NCBI RefSeq assembly: GCF_000069785.1 | Contig: NC_010530.1 | Location: forward strand, 2,226,001-2,290,000 | Source: Cupriavidus taiwanensis LMG 19424 | GTDB taxonomy: Bacteria > Pseudomonadota > Gammaproteobacteria > Burkholderiales > Burkholderiaceae | Direction of reading: 5' to 3' | Length of the DNA: 64,000 bases | Shown: one piece after another, positions 9,339 to 18,842 of the stretch | Numbering within the stretch: position 1 is the stretch's first letter | Layout: each line of letters starts with the position of its first letter | The notes under the pieces: generated by a model | The model's input: the letters and a program-made list of their open reading frames with translations, nothing else | Databases searched by the model: none | What the model was told of the DNA's origin: nothing | Position numbers and translations under genes: made by a program

Positions 9339-10670
9339 CTATGCCGCGGGGGCCTGCAGCGGCAGCGCCACCACCGCCTCGAGCCCGCCGCCATCGCGCG
9401 GGCGGAACTGCAGCGAGCCGCCGTGCAGCCGCGCAATGCGCTCGACGATAGCCAGCCCGAGCCCGGTGCCACCCGCGTGGCCGCGCGCGTTGGCGCCGCG
9501 GCTGAAGGGCGCCTTGAGCTGCTCCAGTTCGTGCGCGGCGATGCCGGTGCCGCGATCGCCGACCGCCACGTAGGCGCACGCGGCATCGCGCCACGTGCGC
9601 ACGCTGAAGCCCGACTTGCCATAGACCACAGCGTTCTGCATCAGGTTCATCAGCAGCCGCATCAGGCTGACCGGGCGATAGGGAACCGGCGGCAATGCCG
9701 CCAGCGACAGCTCGAATTCATGGCCCAGGCCGGCGAAGTCGGCGGCAAGCTGTGACACCAGCGCGTTGACGTCGCCGGGCTGCGGCTGCTCTGTCTCGCC
9801 GCTGCCGGCGTAGTCCATGAACTGCTGCAGGATGGTCTCGATGTGGTCCAGGTAGCCCTCGGCCGAGGCCACGAAGGCGTCGTCGGCGCCGCGCGGGATC
9901 GACATGGCCATGGCCAGCCGCAGCTTGGTCAGCGGCGTGCGGATGTCATGCGAGATACCCGCCAGCATCAGTGCCCGCGTCTGCTCGGCCTGCTGCAGCG
10001 CCTGCGTCATCTGGTTGAAGGCGCCGCTGACCTGGGCGATCTCGGTCGGGCCGTCGGTCGGCAGCGGCGGCGGTGTCGAGCCCGCGCAGATGTCCTGCGC
10101 GGCACGCGCAAGGTCCTGCAGCGGCCGGTTCAGGTGGCGCTGGATCAGGTAGCCGGTCAGCGCCGCCAGCAGCGCCAGCGCGGTCGACAGCGCCAGCGCC
10201 GTGGCGATGCCGCCGGCGCGCACGTCCTCGCTGATCGGCAGGCCGATCCAGCGGGGCGCACCGCCCACATGCATGCGGATCCAGAGCTGCTCGGCTTCGC
10301 CGGCCTGCCATCGCACCGGCATGTCGACGGGGAGGTGGCGCTGCAATGCTTCCATGAAGACATCGCGCTGCCAGGTGCGCAGCAGGTGTTGCAGGTCACG
10401 CGCCGGCTTCTCTGCGGCATGCGCGGGCTCCTGCGCCTGCGCGCCCATGCGCGCGGCCGTTGCGCCGCTGGGGTCAAGCGGCATTGCCGCCACCACGCGG
10501 TCGAGCGTGCGCACGTAGTCGGCAAAGACGATGGCGGCGCGCTCGATGCGCGGGCGCTGCACGTAATGCATCAGCACCGTCAGCGAGCAGGCCTGGGTGA
10601 TGGCCACCAGCGCCACCAGCAGCAGGATGTTGCGCGCCAGCAGAGAGCGCGGCAGCAGGCGCCTCAGCAT
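9339..10670 (-). CDS. Sensor histidine kinase, EnvZ-like
   Basis: Inner-membrane sensor kinase of 443 aa, partner of the response regulator just upstream. It has an N-terminal membrane segment (NILLLVALVAITQACSLTVL), a periplasmic domain, a second membrane segment (ATALALSTALALLAALTGYL), a HAMP region, the phospho-acceptor box GISHDIRTPLTKLRL, and a catalytic ATPase domain with NAVVYG, DRGTGI and GGTGLGLAI. I chose the ATG at 10670 (MLRRLLPRSLLARN), 14 bases after the regulator stop; an in-frame ATG at 10727 would overlap that gene. The signal sensed is not visible. Confidence 0.88.
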   Translation of the reverse strand: MLRRLLPRSLLARNILLLVALVAITQACSLTVLMHYVQRPRIERAAIVFADYVRTLDRVVAAMPLDPSGATAARMGAQAQEPAHAAEKPARDLQHLLRTWQRDVFMEALQRHLPVDMPVRWQAGEAEQLWIRMHVGGAPRWIGLPISEDVRAGGIATALALSTALALLAALTGYLIQRHLNRPLQDLARAAQDICAGSTPPPLPTDGPTEIAQVSGAFNQMTQALQQAEQTRALMLAGISHDIRTPLTKLRLAMAMSIPRGADDAFVASAEGYLDHIETILQQFMDYAGSGETEQPQPGDVNALVSQLAADFAGLGHEFELSLAALPPVPYRPVSLMRLLMNLMQNAVVYGKSGFSVRTWRDAACAYVAVGDRGTGIAAHELEQLKAPFSRGANARGHAGGTGLGLAIVERIARLHGGSLQFRPRDGGGLEAVVALPLQAPAA

Positions 10671-10684
10671 GGGCGAAGAACGGG

Positions 10685-11398
10685 TCACGGATCCACGCCG
10701 GCGACCAGCATGTAGCCGACGCCCCACACGGTCTTGATAAAGCGCGGCTTGGACGGGTCGTCTTCAACGATCTGGCGCAGCCGCAGGATCTGCACGTCGA
10801 TGCTGCGGTCGAGCGCATCATGGTCGCGCCCGCGCGCCCGCGCCAGCAGGTTCTCGCGGCTGACCGCGCGGTTCGGCGACGATCCCAGTGCGTGCAGCAG
10901 CAGCATCTGCGCCGAATGCACTTCGACCGGCTCGCCGCCGCGCAGCAGCGTCTGCTTGCCGACATCGAAGATGAAGTCGCCGAAGCGCAGCCTCTGCGTG
11001 GTCACAGTGGGGTCGCCGGCCGACATCTTCTGCCGGCGCAGCAGCGCACGGATGCGCGCCACCAGCTCGTCCGGCACGAAGGGCTTGGCGAGGTAGTCGT
11101 CGGCGCCCGTTTCGAGGCCCGCCACGCGGTCCATCGGGTCGCCCTTGGCCGTCAGCATCAGGATCGGCAGCGTGTGGCCCTCTGCCCGCAGGCGCTTGCA
11201 GATGGTGAGGCCGTCCTCGGGCTCCATCATCAGGTCGAGCACCAGCAGGTCGTGCGGCTCGCGCTGCAGGTACTTGTCGAGCTGCTTGCCGTCGGCCACC
11301 GCGCGCACACGGAAGCCGTGCCCGGTCAGGAAGCGCTGCAGCATGTTGCGCAGCTCGGCTTCGTCGTCGAGCACGACAATCCTGTTCACCTGTTCCAT
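10685..11398 (-). CDS. OmpR-family response regulator
   Basis: DNA-binding response regulator, 237 aa, with a receiver domain (acidic pocket DDE near residues 11-13, phospho-acceptor Asp in LLVLDLMMEPEDG, Lys in KPFVPDEL) and a C-terminal winged helix ending RFIKTVWGVGYMLVAG. The start MEQVNRIVVL at 11398 fits the conserved receiver N terminus; the longer frame upstream is out-of-frame translation of the EF-hand gene. It forms an operon with that gene (44 bases upstream) and the kinase. Confidence 0.92.
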   Translation of the reverse strand: MEQVNRIVVLDDEAELRNMLQRFLTGHGFRVRAVADGKQLDKYLQREPHDLLVLDLMMEPEDGLTICKRLRAEGHTLPILMLTAKGDPMDRVAGLETGADDYLAKPFVPDELVARIRALLRRQKMSAGDPTVTTQRLRFGDFIFDVGKQTLLRGGEPVEVHSAQMLLLHALGSSPNRAVSRENLLARARGRDHDALDRSIDVQILRLRQIVEDDPSKPRFIKTVWGVGYMLVAGVDP

Positions 11399-11442
11399 CA
11401 CGGCTCTCCCGGCGATGCCGGCGTGCAATCCGAACGCCGACT

Positions 11443-11745
11443 TCAGCGCGACATCATCTTCTGCTTCATGAACGCCTCGATCTGCGGCAGGGTCACGTAG
11501 CCCAGCCGCTGCGTGTCGATCTGGTCGAAGCGGCTCGCGACCATCGGCATGCCGGCCTGCGCCTGCTCGCGGGTCAGCTTGCCGTCCCGCGTGGTGTTCG
11601 CGCTGGCGAAACGCTCCTGCAGCTGCTGCAGCGCACGCTCGGCCCGCACGCCACCGGCAGCGGCCGCTGCGGGCATCTCGGCACTTTGTGCATAGCTGCC
11701 TGCAGAAACAATACACAACATAAGCACTGCAATCATCTTCTTCAT
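11443..11745 (-). CDS. Small secreted EF-hand protein
   Basis: A 100-aa exported protein with a signal peptide (MKKMIAVLMLCIVSAGSYAQ) and two EF-hand-like loops: ANTTRDGKLTREQ (about 49-61) and DTQRLGYVTLPQ (about 77-88). The second loop is degenerate at calcium-ligand positions. It is the first gene of the operon with the OmpR-type regulator and kinase, so it may be an accessory or target of that system; small EF-hand genes next to two-component systems are common in this bacterial group. Confidence 0.75.
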   Translation of the reverse strand: MKKMIAVLMLCIVSAGSYAQSAEMPAAAAAGGVRAERALQQLQERFASANTTRDGKLTREQAQAGMPMVASRFDQIDTQRLGYVTLPQIEAFMKQKMMSR

Positions 11746-11819
11746 GATGGACTCCGTGGGACAGCCGGCCTTGCCGGCGATTGGTAAAGCGAATCAGACG
11801 AGATAGCGCGTCGTCGCGC

Positions 11820-12800
11820 TCAGACCATGTGGGCGGGAACCCAAACGCCGCCGGCCCAGTGGCCAGGGATCATGACCGCCGGACGGGCCACGTAGAGCGC
11901 GCGCGGCGCGACATAGATCCTGCGCGGCACCGGCGCGGCGACCACGACGCGGACCGGCGGCGGGGCAACCACGACCTTGGCAGGCGGCGGCGCGTAAACC
12001 GTGGCGGGCGCGGGGGCCGGCACGTAGACCGGCGCCGGGGGCGGCGGCGTGACGACCACCGGCGGCATGCTGGCCGCCACGATCGTGCCCGCCGTGCCGA
12101 CAGCAGCCACAGTGCCGACCGTCCCGACCGCGGTGACGGTGGGGCCGCCGGTCGTCACTGCCGCGCCGTGGACCACAGTAGTGCCGCCGCCGATGGTCAC
12201 CACGCCGGGCGCCACGCTGGTGGCACTGCCCGAGTGCGTGACCGTGCCGCCCTGCGCACCGGTCGCGGTGCCGGAGCGGTAGCAGGTCGGGCCGGCGCAG
12301 CTGGTCGAGGCAGTGTGCCCGTAGCTATTGCCGTTTGCGCCAGTGACGGTGCCCGACGACGCATACTGGCCTACGCCTGCGCGCGTCACGCTGCCGGAAG
12401 TGGTGGCGCTCTGGCCGCCGGGGCCGGCCAGGTCGCCGCTGTGCGAGCAAGTGCCGCCGGCGCAGCTGGTGCCGCCGTCGTGCTGCACCGAGCGCCCGTT
12501 GGGGCCGACGGCAGTGCCGCTGTTGCCGAACTGGCCCGGCGCCGTGCGCGTGACGGTGCCTGAGTTGGTGGCCAGGCCGCCATGCGGGCCTTCGATGCCG
12601 CCGGCGTGCGAGCAGCTGCCGCCACCGCAGGCGCCGATATGCCCACTGCTGAACTTACCGCGCGGCGTATAGGCCGTGCTGTGTCCGCCCAACGCGGCGA
12701 AAGCGGGCGTGCTCGACAGGATCACCAGCGCGCCGCCGGCGATACCGAGCAGGCGGGGCAGGCGCAGGGAAGAGGCGAGATTGCTGAGGCGCTTGGTCAT
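11820..12800 (-). CDS. Secreted Cys/Gly-repeat protein
   Basis: A 326-aa exported protein (signal peptide about 1-35, ending TPAFA) of unknown function. Residues about 37-200 contain roughly four imperfect repeats of 40-47 residues built from SGTVTR-x-GQF-x-SGT-x-GPNG, H, SCAG-x-TCSHSG and GP-GG. Each repeat has a Cys pair (CGGGSC, CAGGTC, CAGPTC). Then come a Val/Thr/Gly stretch (about 200-240) and a Pro/Val/Ala-rich tail rich in VVVAPPPVRV-type motifs ending PGHWAGGVWVPAH. The start at 12800 fits the signal peptide. It looks like a surface protein; I know no defined family. Confidence 0.7.
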   Translation of the reverse strand: MTKRLSNLASSLRLPRLLGIAGGALVILSSTPAFAALGGHSTAYTPRGKFSSGHIGACGGGSCSHAGGIEGPHGGLATNSGTVTRTAPGQFGNSGTAVGPNGRSVQHDGGTSCAGGTCSHSGDLAGPGGQSATTSGSVTRAGVGQYASSGTVTGANGNSYGHTASTSCAGPTCYRSGTATGAQGGTVTHSGSATSVAPGVVTIGGGTTVVHGAAVTTGGPTVTAVGTVGTVAAVGTAGTIVAASMPPVVVTPPPPAPVYVPAPAPATVYAPPPAKVVVAPPPVRVVVAAPVPRRIYVAPRALYVARPAVMIPGHWAGGVWVPAHMV

Positions 12801-12876
12801 GGCAGGTCCTTCTGGTTCGGTTCATGCCGCGCAACATGCCGCGGCGACGGCCGAACTATAGGGAAGCGACCACGAT

Positions 12877-12903
12877 ATGTCGCGGTGGAAAACATGTCGC
12901 GGT
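12877..12903 (+). repeat. Direct repeat ATGTCGCGGT in promoter region
   Basis: The 10-mer ATGTCGCGGT occurs at 12877-12886 and again at 12894-12903, 17 bases apart, in the gap between two divergent genes (secreted repeat protein and fatty acid hydroxylase). The spacing suggests a regulator dimer or tandem binding, but no known consensus matches. Confidence 0.4.
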
Positions 12904-12929
12904 ATTACACCGCCGCCGGCCCGCCGGTC

Positions 12930-12966
12930 ATGACATACGGCGAAATAATTGCCGGATGGCGCCGCA
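12930..12966 (+). promoter_or_regulatory. Shared AT-rich element, copy 2
   Basis: ATGACATACGGCGAAATAATT followed by GCCGG and ATGGCGCCGC. The GAAATAATT core is unusual in this GC-rich DNA and the whole block is shared with 9276-9309 (minus strand). It lies about 85-120 bases upstream of the fatty acid hydroxylase gene, in the same orientation. Confidence 0.4.
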
Positions 12967-13049
12967 CGGGTCCAGCCACTACCTTTGCCTCACCGACGCA
13001 GCAAGCCCCCCGCAAGCACGCGTCCCACCTCACCGCACTGGACCCCGAC

Positions 13050-13964
13050 ATGCACAACCTCGGAAAGCTCACCCTCTATGTCACGGCGTTTGTTGTGACG
13101 ATCTCTCTGCTCGAAGCCTTCTTCCTGGCACGCAAGGCGAAGCGCCAGGGCAAGGACTATCCCTGGCATGAAGTCACGCTGTCGCTGGCCGACCTGGCTG
13201 GCCGCAAGCTGCTGGCGCTGCTGCCGCTGTCGCTGGCCGCTCCCGTGTTTGCGTTTGCCTGGCAGCATCGCCTCTTCACGGTCGAGATCGACAGCGCGCT
13301 GGCCGTGCTGCTGCTCTTCCTCGGGCAAGAGTTCTGCTACTACTGGTACCACCGCGCCTCGCACCGCATCCGCTTCTTCTGGGCGACGCACGCGGTGCAC
13401 CACTCGCCCAACGAACTGACGCTGGGCACCGCCTATCGTCTCGGCTGGACCGGCAAGATCACCGGCACCGCCATCTTCTTCGCGCCGCTGGTCTTCCTGG
13501 GCGTGCGTCCTGAAGTGGTGCTGGCCACGGTGAGCCTGAACCTGCTGTACCAGTTCTGGCTGCATACCACCTGGATCCCCAGGCTGGGCTGGCTCGAATA
13601 CGTGTTCAACACCCCGTCGGCGCACCGCGTGCACCATGCCTCGAACATCGACTACCTCGATGCCAACTTCGGCGGCGTGCTGGTCATCTTCGACCGCCTG
13701 TTCGGCACCTATGTGGAAGAGCGTGAGGAAGAGCCGTGCCGCTACGGCCTGGTCCACCCGACCACCACGCACAACCCGCTGGTCAACCAGTTCGAGCACT
13801 GGGTCGGCCTGGGCCAGGACATGGCCAACGCTGGCAGCGTGCGGAATGCGATGGGTTATCTGGTGATGCCTCCGGGCTGGACGCCGGATGGCTCGGGCGA
13901 AACCACTGAGGGTCTGCGACTGCAAGCGCAGGCTGAGCGTGCGGTGGCAGTGGAAGCCAGGTAG
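13050..13964 (+). CDS. Fatty acid hydroxylase / sterol desaturase family protein
   Basis: Membrane-bound di-iron oxygenase family, 304 aa. The three histidine boxes are present: HRASH (about 102-106), HAVHH (about 116-120) and HRVHH (about 193-197), embedded between hydrophobic helices (YVTAFVVTISLLEAFFL at the N terminus; ALAVLLLFLGQEFCYYWY). I chose the ATG at 13050 from the membrane-helix start; longer in-frame starts run back into the upstream intergenic region. The substrate cannot be read from sequence; it is probably a fatty acyl or sterol-like lipid. Confidence 0.88.
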   Translation: MHNLGKLTLYVTAFVVTISLLEAFFLARKAKRQGKDYPWHEVTLSLADLAGRKLLALLPLSLAAPVFAFAWQHRLFTVEIDSALAVLLLFLGQEFCYYWYHRASHRIRFFWATHAVHHSPNELTLGTAYRLGWTGKITGTAIFFAPLVFLGVRPEVVLATVSLNLLYQFWLHTTWIPRLGWLEYVFNTPSAHRVHHASNIDYLDANFGGVLVIFDRLFGTYVEEREEEPCRYGLVHPTTTHNPLVNQFEHWVGLGQDMANAGSVRNAMGYLVMPPGWTPDGSGETTEGLRLQAQAERAVAVEAR

Positions 13965-14082
13965 CTCCTGCCGGATGCATTGGGAAGCGCGGTGCTGGCC
14001 ACTTGGCACTCGCAACAGGCCGGAATCAATGCGTCAAGCCGCCGGTCAAAGGGCTCAAGATGGCTTCGCGATTTCCCTCCCA

Positions 14083-14292
14083 ATGCAACGCCTGCTTCTC
14101 ATCCTGGGCGCCGTGCTGCTTGCCGCCGGCGCCGCCTGGCCCTGGCTCGCCAAACTGCCGTTCGACCGCCTTGGCCGCCTGCCCGGCGATATCCACATCG
14201 TCCGCGACGGCTTCAGCTTTTACCTGCCGATCACCACCTGCATCCTGGTGTCGGTGGTGGTTTCGGTGGTGGTCTGGCTGCTGCGGCGCTGA
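14083..14292 (+). CDS. DUF2905 small membrane protein
   Basis: A 69-aa protein with two predicted membrane helices (LLLILGAVLLAAGAAWPWL and PITTCILVSVVVSVVVWLL) flanking the conserved LGRLPGDIHIVRDGFSFYLPI segment typical of DUF2905. The start at 14083 gives the standard family N terminus MQRLLL. Function unknown. It faces the chemoreceptor gene, whose end lies 17 bases away. Confidence 0.85.
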   Translation: MQRLLLILGAVLLAAGAAWPWLAKLPFDRLGRLPGDIHIVRDGFSFYLPITTCILVSVVVSVVVWLLRR

Positions 14293-14308
14293 GCCCGCGC
14301 CCAAGGCA

Positions 14309-16261
14309 TCAGTCCGCCTGCGCCTCGGTACGGAACACCGCCACCGCCCGCTGCATCTGCAGCGCCTGCTCCTGCAATGACTGCGCCGCGGCCGCGGCCT
14401 GCTCCACCAGCGCGGCGTTCTGCTGCGTGACCTGGTCCATCTGCGCCACCGCCTGGTTGACCTGGCCGATGCCGGTGCTCTGCTCGCGCGAGGCCTGGCT
14501 GATCTCATCCATCATCGCCGTGACCCGGCCGATGGCGGCGACGGTGCCGGCCATGGTCGCGGCAACGTCCAGCGCCAGCGTGTTGCCGGCGGCCACGCGC
14601 TCGCCGGATTGCGAGATCAGCATGCGGATCTCCTTGGCCGAGGCGCCGGCGCGCTGCGCCAGCCCGCGCACTTCGCTGGCCACCACCGCAAAGCCGCGGC
14701 CGGCCTCGCCGGCGCGCGCTGCTTCCACCGCTGCGTTCAGCGCCAGGATACTGGTCTGGAAGGCAATGCCATCGATCACCGCGATGATGTCGGCGATGCG
14801 CCTGGAATCGGCGTCGATGGCCTGCATGGTCTGCTGCATGCGGCCGACCGCGTCACCGCCGGCGCGCGCCGCGGCCGAGGCTTCGCGCGCCAGCGCGCTG
14901 GCCTGGCCGGCATTGCCCGCATTCTGCTGCACGGTGGCGGTCAGCTGCTCCATGCTGGCCGCGGTCTGCTCCAGCGACGACGCCTGCTGCTCGGTGCGCT
15001 GTGACAGGTCGATGTTGCCCTGCGCGATATCGGCCGCCGCGGCCAGCACGTTGTGCGCGCCGGCCTTGGTGTCGCCGATCAGCGTGCGCCAGCCCGCCGC
15101 CAGCGCAAGCAGGTGCCGCTTGATCTCGCTCAGCTCGTCGCGGCCGCTCGCCGCGAGGCGCACGGTCAGGTCGCCGGCATGGATGCGCGCGACCATCGCG
15201 CCGACCTCGCGGACGTCGGCGCGCATGCCGCGGCTGAAGCCGATGAACAGGTAGAAGGCGGTGCCCACCGTGGCCAGCGCAATGCCAGCGAGCCAGGCGA
15301 ACTGCCGTGCCTGCGCCGCGGCACGCTGCGCCAGCATCTCGGCGGCGATCGCGGAGAACACCCGGCTGGCGTCCGCCACGCCTTCGATAGCGGCGGTGGC
15401 TTCGTCGAAATAGGCCCTGGCCTCGATGTCGATGCCGGCCGCGCCCAGCATGCGCCCCTGCAGCGTGCGATGGAAGTGGTCCATCGCGTCCAGCCGTGCC
15501 AGCGCGGCATCGATGCGCGCGCGGTAAGCGGGTGCTGCCTTGCCGACGCGGGCGATATCGCGCCGTATCGTGTCCAGCCCCGCGCGGATCTGTTCGGCCA
15601 GCGCGCCCAGTCCCGCCTGCTGCGCGGCATCGGCATACCCGCCCTGCGCGATGATGCCGGCGCCGCGGCCGCGTGCCAGCGCGCTCTGTTCTGCCAGTTG
15701 CGGCATCGGTCCGGTCAGCAGGCTGACCAGGTAGTACGAGCCCGCCTCGCTGTCCAGCGCCAGTTGCGAGCGCTCGGCCACGTCGGCGATATACGCCTGC
15801 GTTTGCCGCACCAGCGCGCTGTGGCGCTCGAACAGCGGCCCCGCCGTGGTGTCCAGGCCGGACTCGCGCAATTGCTGCCAGTCCTGCTCAAGCTGGCGCA
15901 TACCGGCCGCGAGTGCAAAGCCGGGATTCTGCGCAATGCTGCGCGCCAGTGCGATAAGGTTGGCCGCCGCCTGTTGGTCGGCCTTGTCGAAGGTGGCGCG
16001 GAAAGCGGCGTTGCCGGACAGCACCGCATTCGCGGCGCCACGCCGGACCTGGGTCTCGCGCATGAAATCGAGCGCGTGGCCGACTACCGCCAGCCCGCGT
16101 ATCTCCTGGCTGGTGGTGCTGCGCGCCTGCGCCGCATCGCGCAGCGCCACGGACAACGCGCCGACCAGCGGCACCAGGAACAGCACGGCAATCAAGGCCA
16201 GCTTGCGGCGGATATTCAGGCGCGCCATCAGGCGCTCGGCGGGAAGGAACAGGGCGGGCAT
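14309..16261 (-). CDS. Methyl-accepting chemotaxis protein
   Basis: Chemoreceptor-type signal transducer, about 650 aa. It has an N-terminal membrane helix ([20 protein letters not shown]), a large periplasmic helical sensor part, a second membrane helix ([20 protein letters not shown]), a HAMP domain, and the cytoplasmic coiled coil with the signalling tip [20 protein letters not shown] followed by [16 protein letters not shown]. The start is uncertain: ATG at 16261 or 16228 ([10 protein letters not shown]) are both plausible without a clear ribosome site, and a TTG exists at 16345. No che genes are adjacent, so it is an orphan receptor here. Confidence 0.9.
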   Translation of the reverse strand: MPALFLPAERLMARLNIRRKLALIAVLFLVPLVGALSVALRDAAQARSTTSQEIRGLAVVGHALDFMRETQVRRGAANAVLSGNAAFRATFDKADQQAAANLIALARSIAQNPGFALAAGMRQLEQDWQQLRESGLDTTAGPLFERHSALVRQTQAYIADVAERSQLALDSEAGSYYLVSLLTGPMPQLAEQSALARGRGAGIIAQGGYADAAQQAGLGALAEQIRAGLDTIRRDIARVGKAAPAYRARIDAALARLDAMDHFHRTLQGRMLGAAGIDIEARAYFDEATAAIEGVADASRVFSAIAAEMLAQRAAAQARQFAWLAGIALATVGTAFYLFIGFSRGMRADVREVGAMVARIHAGDLTVRLAASGRDELSEIKRHLLALAAGWRTLIGDTKAGAHNVLAAAADIAQGNIDLSQRTEQQASSLEQTAASMEQLTATVQQNAGNAGQASALAREASAAARAGGDAVGRMQQTMQAIDADSRRIADIIAVIDGIAFQTSILALNAAVEAARAGEAGRGFAVVASEVRGLAQRAGASAKEIRMLISQSGERVAAGNTLALDVAATMAGTVAAIGRVTAMMDEISQASREQSTGIGQVNQAVAQMDQVTQQNAALVEQAAAAAQSLQEQALQMQRAVAVFRTEAQAD

Positions 16262-16450
16262 GGATCGTCGCAGAGGGGCTTGGTTTCCCCCTGCTATCGG
16301 CCCGGTTTGGCAGTGCTGAAGCGCGGATGCCAGGGTTTTTGACAATGCGCAAATGCGGTGCGACTAAAGCGCTGAAGTGGGGCAAACGGCGCGCCGATCA
16401 GGGGCATGTTGCCCTGCTGTAGGGCTGTTTTTCCGGCATTGCCGGCCCCG

Positions 16451-17755
16451 TTACAGCTGCGCGCCGATCAGCGAGGCCAGCCGGTCGCGCAATCGTTCCT
16501 GCCATGGACGGTTGAGCCACGCCTGATGGGTCATCGGCCGCGACAGCTTCAGGTCCTCCTCGAAGATCCGGGTCTGCTGCGCGGCAAACGCGGCGTCGAG
16601 GATATTGAGCGTGGCCTCGTCATTGAGGCGGAACGAGCGGTTGTCGAAATTGGTGGACCCCACCGAGACCAGCAGGTCGTCGACGATCAGCACCTTGCAG
16701 TGGTACATGGTCGGCGCGTACTCGGCGATCAGCGCGCCGGCCTTCAGCAGTTCGCCCCAGCGCGCGCGCGACGCGGAGCGCACGGTTTCGGAGTCGATAT
16801 GCTCGCCCGGCACGATCACCCGCACCCTGACGCCTCTGGCCAGCGCTGCCAGCAGTGCCTTCTCGGTCAATGCGTCGGGAACGAAATACGCCGCGGACAA
16901 ATCGATGCTGCGCGCCGCCGCGGTGATCGCCAGGTGGTACATCAGCGCCATGCTCTCGCTGCCGCCCGTCGGCGAGCTGCTGAACATCTGCGCCCGCCCA
17001 TTGCCGACCGGCGGCAACTCGGGAAAGTAGTCGGGGCCATGCGGCACCGCGCCGCTGACCTTGATCCAGTTGTCCAGGAACACCGACTGCATCTGGCCGA
17101 CCACCGGGCCTTCCACCTCGAAATGGGTATCGCGCCAGTGGTCGGGGTCCTGCGCGTGGCCGGTCCACTCCGGCGCGATGCCGACGCCGCCGGTAAAGCC
17201 GATCCTGCCGTCGACCACCAGCACCTTGCGGTGGGTGCGGTTGTTCAGCTTGCCAATGGTGTACCAGCGCACCGGATGGTAGCGGCGCACATCCACGCCG
17301 GCACTGGTCATCAGTGCGAGCGCGGCCTTGTCGATCTTGGAACTGCCGACCGCATCGAGCAACACCTTGACGCTGACGCCGGCCGTGGCGCGTTCGGCCA
17401 GTGCCTGCGCGAACTCGTGGCCGATGTCGCCCGACCAGTAGATGTACGACTCGAAGTTGATGGTCTTCCGTGCGGCACGGATCGCGCCCAGCATCGCCGG
17501 GAAGATCTCGTCGCCGTTCCTGAGCACGCGGTAGCGGTTGCCGTCGACCACGGGCGGGCCCAGCAGCACTCCCAGTTCGCGGGCGAACTGCGGGTCTTCC
17601 AGGCTGTAGAGGCGGTCGAGGCGGCGCTCGATGCGCTTCTCGCCGCCGACCAGGTTGTAGGCGACGATGCCCGCCAGGGCAAGCAACACGGCGGCGGCGG
17701 CAAACGCAAACATTCTGCCCCTGGTCCGAAACCGGGGAAAGATGCGGCGGATCAC
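16451..17755 (-). CDS. Cardiolipin synthase-like phospholipase D family protein
   Basis: Membrane phospholipid-transfer enzyme of the phospholipase D superfamily, 434 aa. It has an N-terminal membrane helix (MFAFAAAAVLLALAGIVAYNL) and two HKD motifs: HRKVLVVDGRIGFTGG and HCKVLIVDDLLVSVGS, each followed by the usual NFDNRS/PEWTG context. The start is GTG at 17755; the ATG at 17713 just before the helix is an alternative. It may make cardiolipin, but related PLD proteins with other head-group specificity cannot be excluded. Confidence 0.87.
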   Translation of the reverse strand: MIRRIFPRFRTRGRMFAFAAAAVLLALAGIVAYNLVGGEKRIERRLDRLYSLEDPQFARELGVLLGPPVVDGNRYRVLRNGDEIFPAMLGAIRAARKTINFESYIYWSGDIGHEFAQALAERATAGVSVKVLLDAVGSSKIDKAALALMTSAGVDVRRYHPVRWYTIGKLNNRTHRKVLVVDGRIGFTGGVGIAPEWTGHAQDPDHWRDTHFEVEGPVVGQMQSVFLDNWIKVSGAVPHGPDYFPELPPVGNGRAQMFSSSPTGGSESMALMYHLAITAAARSIDLSAAYFVPDALTEKALLAALARGVRVRVIVPGEHIDSETVRSASRARWGELLKAGALIAEYAPTMYHCKVLIVDDLLVSVGSTNFDNRSFRLNDEATLNILDAAFAAQQTRIFEEDLKLSRPMTHQAWLNRPWQERLRDRLASLIGAQL

Positions 17756-17822
17756 GCAGTCACCATGATGTTGGGGCGCGGGATTGCCCGCGGCGTAGGG
17801 AGTGGCCGATACAGGATAGGCG

Positions 17823-18842
17823 TTATCGGCGCGCTTGTGGCATCCGGCCCGTGCCGCGCTCGCGCGGCACGCGCCTGCGTTGGATCATGCCGGCAGTCGG
17901 GATGGCCTGCCGCATGGCGTCGGCGAACAAGCGCAGCTTTGCCGGATAGAAGCGCGCCTGCGGATAGACCAGGTAGATCGGCAGCGGATCGGCCTGCCAT
18001 TGCGGCAGCAGGTGCAACAGCCTGCCGCTGGCGATGTCCTCGGCAAAGATCCACGACGAGCCGACGGCAACGCCCAGCCCCAGCCGGGCCGCCGCATGCA
18101 GCGCGTACAGGCTGTCCGTGCTCATGCGCGGCGCGAAGGTCAGGCCGTGGCGTGCCTGGGTCTGCAGGTTCTGCAGCACGATCTCGTTACGGTAGAACGT
18201 GCGCAGCGCCAGCCAGGGAAGGTCTTCCAGGTCTTGCGGGCGTCGCGGCAGCGGCTTGCCGTCGAACAGCGACGGCGCGGCGATGACCGCGCGCGGCACC
18301 TCCGCCAGGCGCACGGCCACCAGGCCGGGTTCATGCACCTCGCCCACATGGATCGCGCAATCGATGGCCTCGGCGATGAAATCCGGCGTGCGGTCGTGCA
18401 GCAGCCATTCCACCGAAACCTCCGGGTATTGCCGCAAAAAGCTCGCCAGCGGGCCCACCAGCACCTCCTGCCCGAACGCGTGCGGCACCACCACGCGCAG
18501 CGTACCGCTGGGCGCGTGGCCCACGCCGCGCACGTCGGCTTCGAACCTGGCCCAGTCCGCCACCAGTTCGCGGGCGCGCTCGTAGCAGCGCTCGCCGTCT
18601 TCGGTCAGCTTCATCGCATGCGTGGAGCGCTGCAGCAGGCGCACGCCCAGCAGTTGCTCCAGCGTCTGCAGGCGCCGGCTGACGGTGGGCTGGGTGGTCT
18701 GCAGCTGCGCGGCCGCCCGCGACAGGCTGCCGGCCTCGACGATGCGCACGAAAGTCTGCATCAGGTCGATGCGGTCGGCGCCGGGTGCGCCGCGGGCAGC
18801 AGAGGGGGCGGCGCCCGGGTTAGTGGCTGGCGGGGCTTCCAT
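17823..18842 (-). CDS. LysR-family transcriptional regulator
   Basis: A 339-aa regulator with the N-terminal winged helix (FVRIVEAGSLSRAAAQLQTTQPTVSRRLQTLEQ) and the C-terminal effector-binding domain. I chose the ATG at 18842; a longer frame extends upstream through the promoter region and into the divergent transporter gene. It is divergent from an MFS exporter gene with 53 bases between them, the standard layout for a LysR regulator and its target. A T-N11-A dyad overlaps its own start codon. The C-terminal tail is Arg-rich and probably disordered. Confidence 0.88.
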   Translation of the reverse strand: MEAPPATNPGAAPSAARGAPGADRIDLMQTFVRIVEAGSLSRAAAQLQTTQPTVSRRLQTLEQLLGVRLLQRSTHAMKLTEDGERCYERARELVADWARFEADVRGVGHAPSGTLRVVVPHAFGQEVLVGPLASFLRQYPEVSVEWLLHDRTPDFIAEAIDCAIHVGEVHEPGLVAVRLAEVPRAVIAAPSLFDGKPLPRRPQDLEDLPWLALRTFYRNEIVLQNLQTQARHGLTFAPRMSTDSLYALHAAARLGLGVAVGSSWIFAEDIASGRLLHLLPQWQADPLPIYLVYPQARFYPAKLRLFADAMRQAIPTAGMIQRRRVPRERGTGRMPQARR

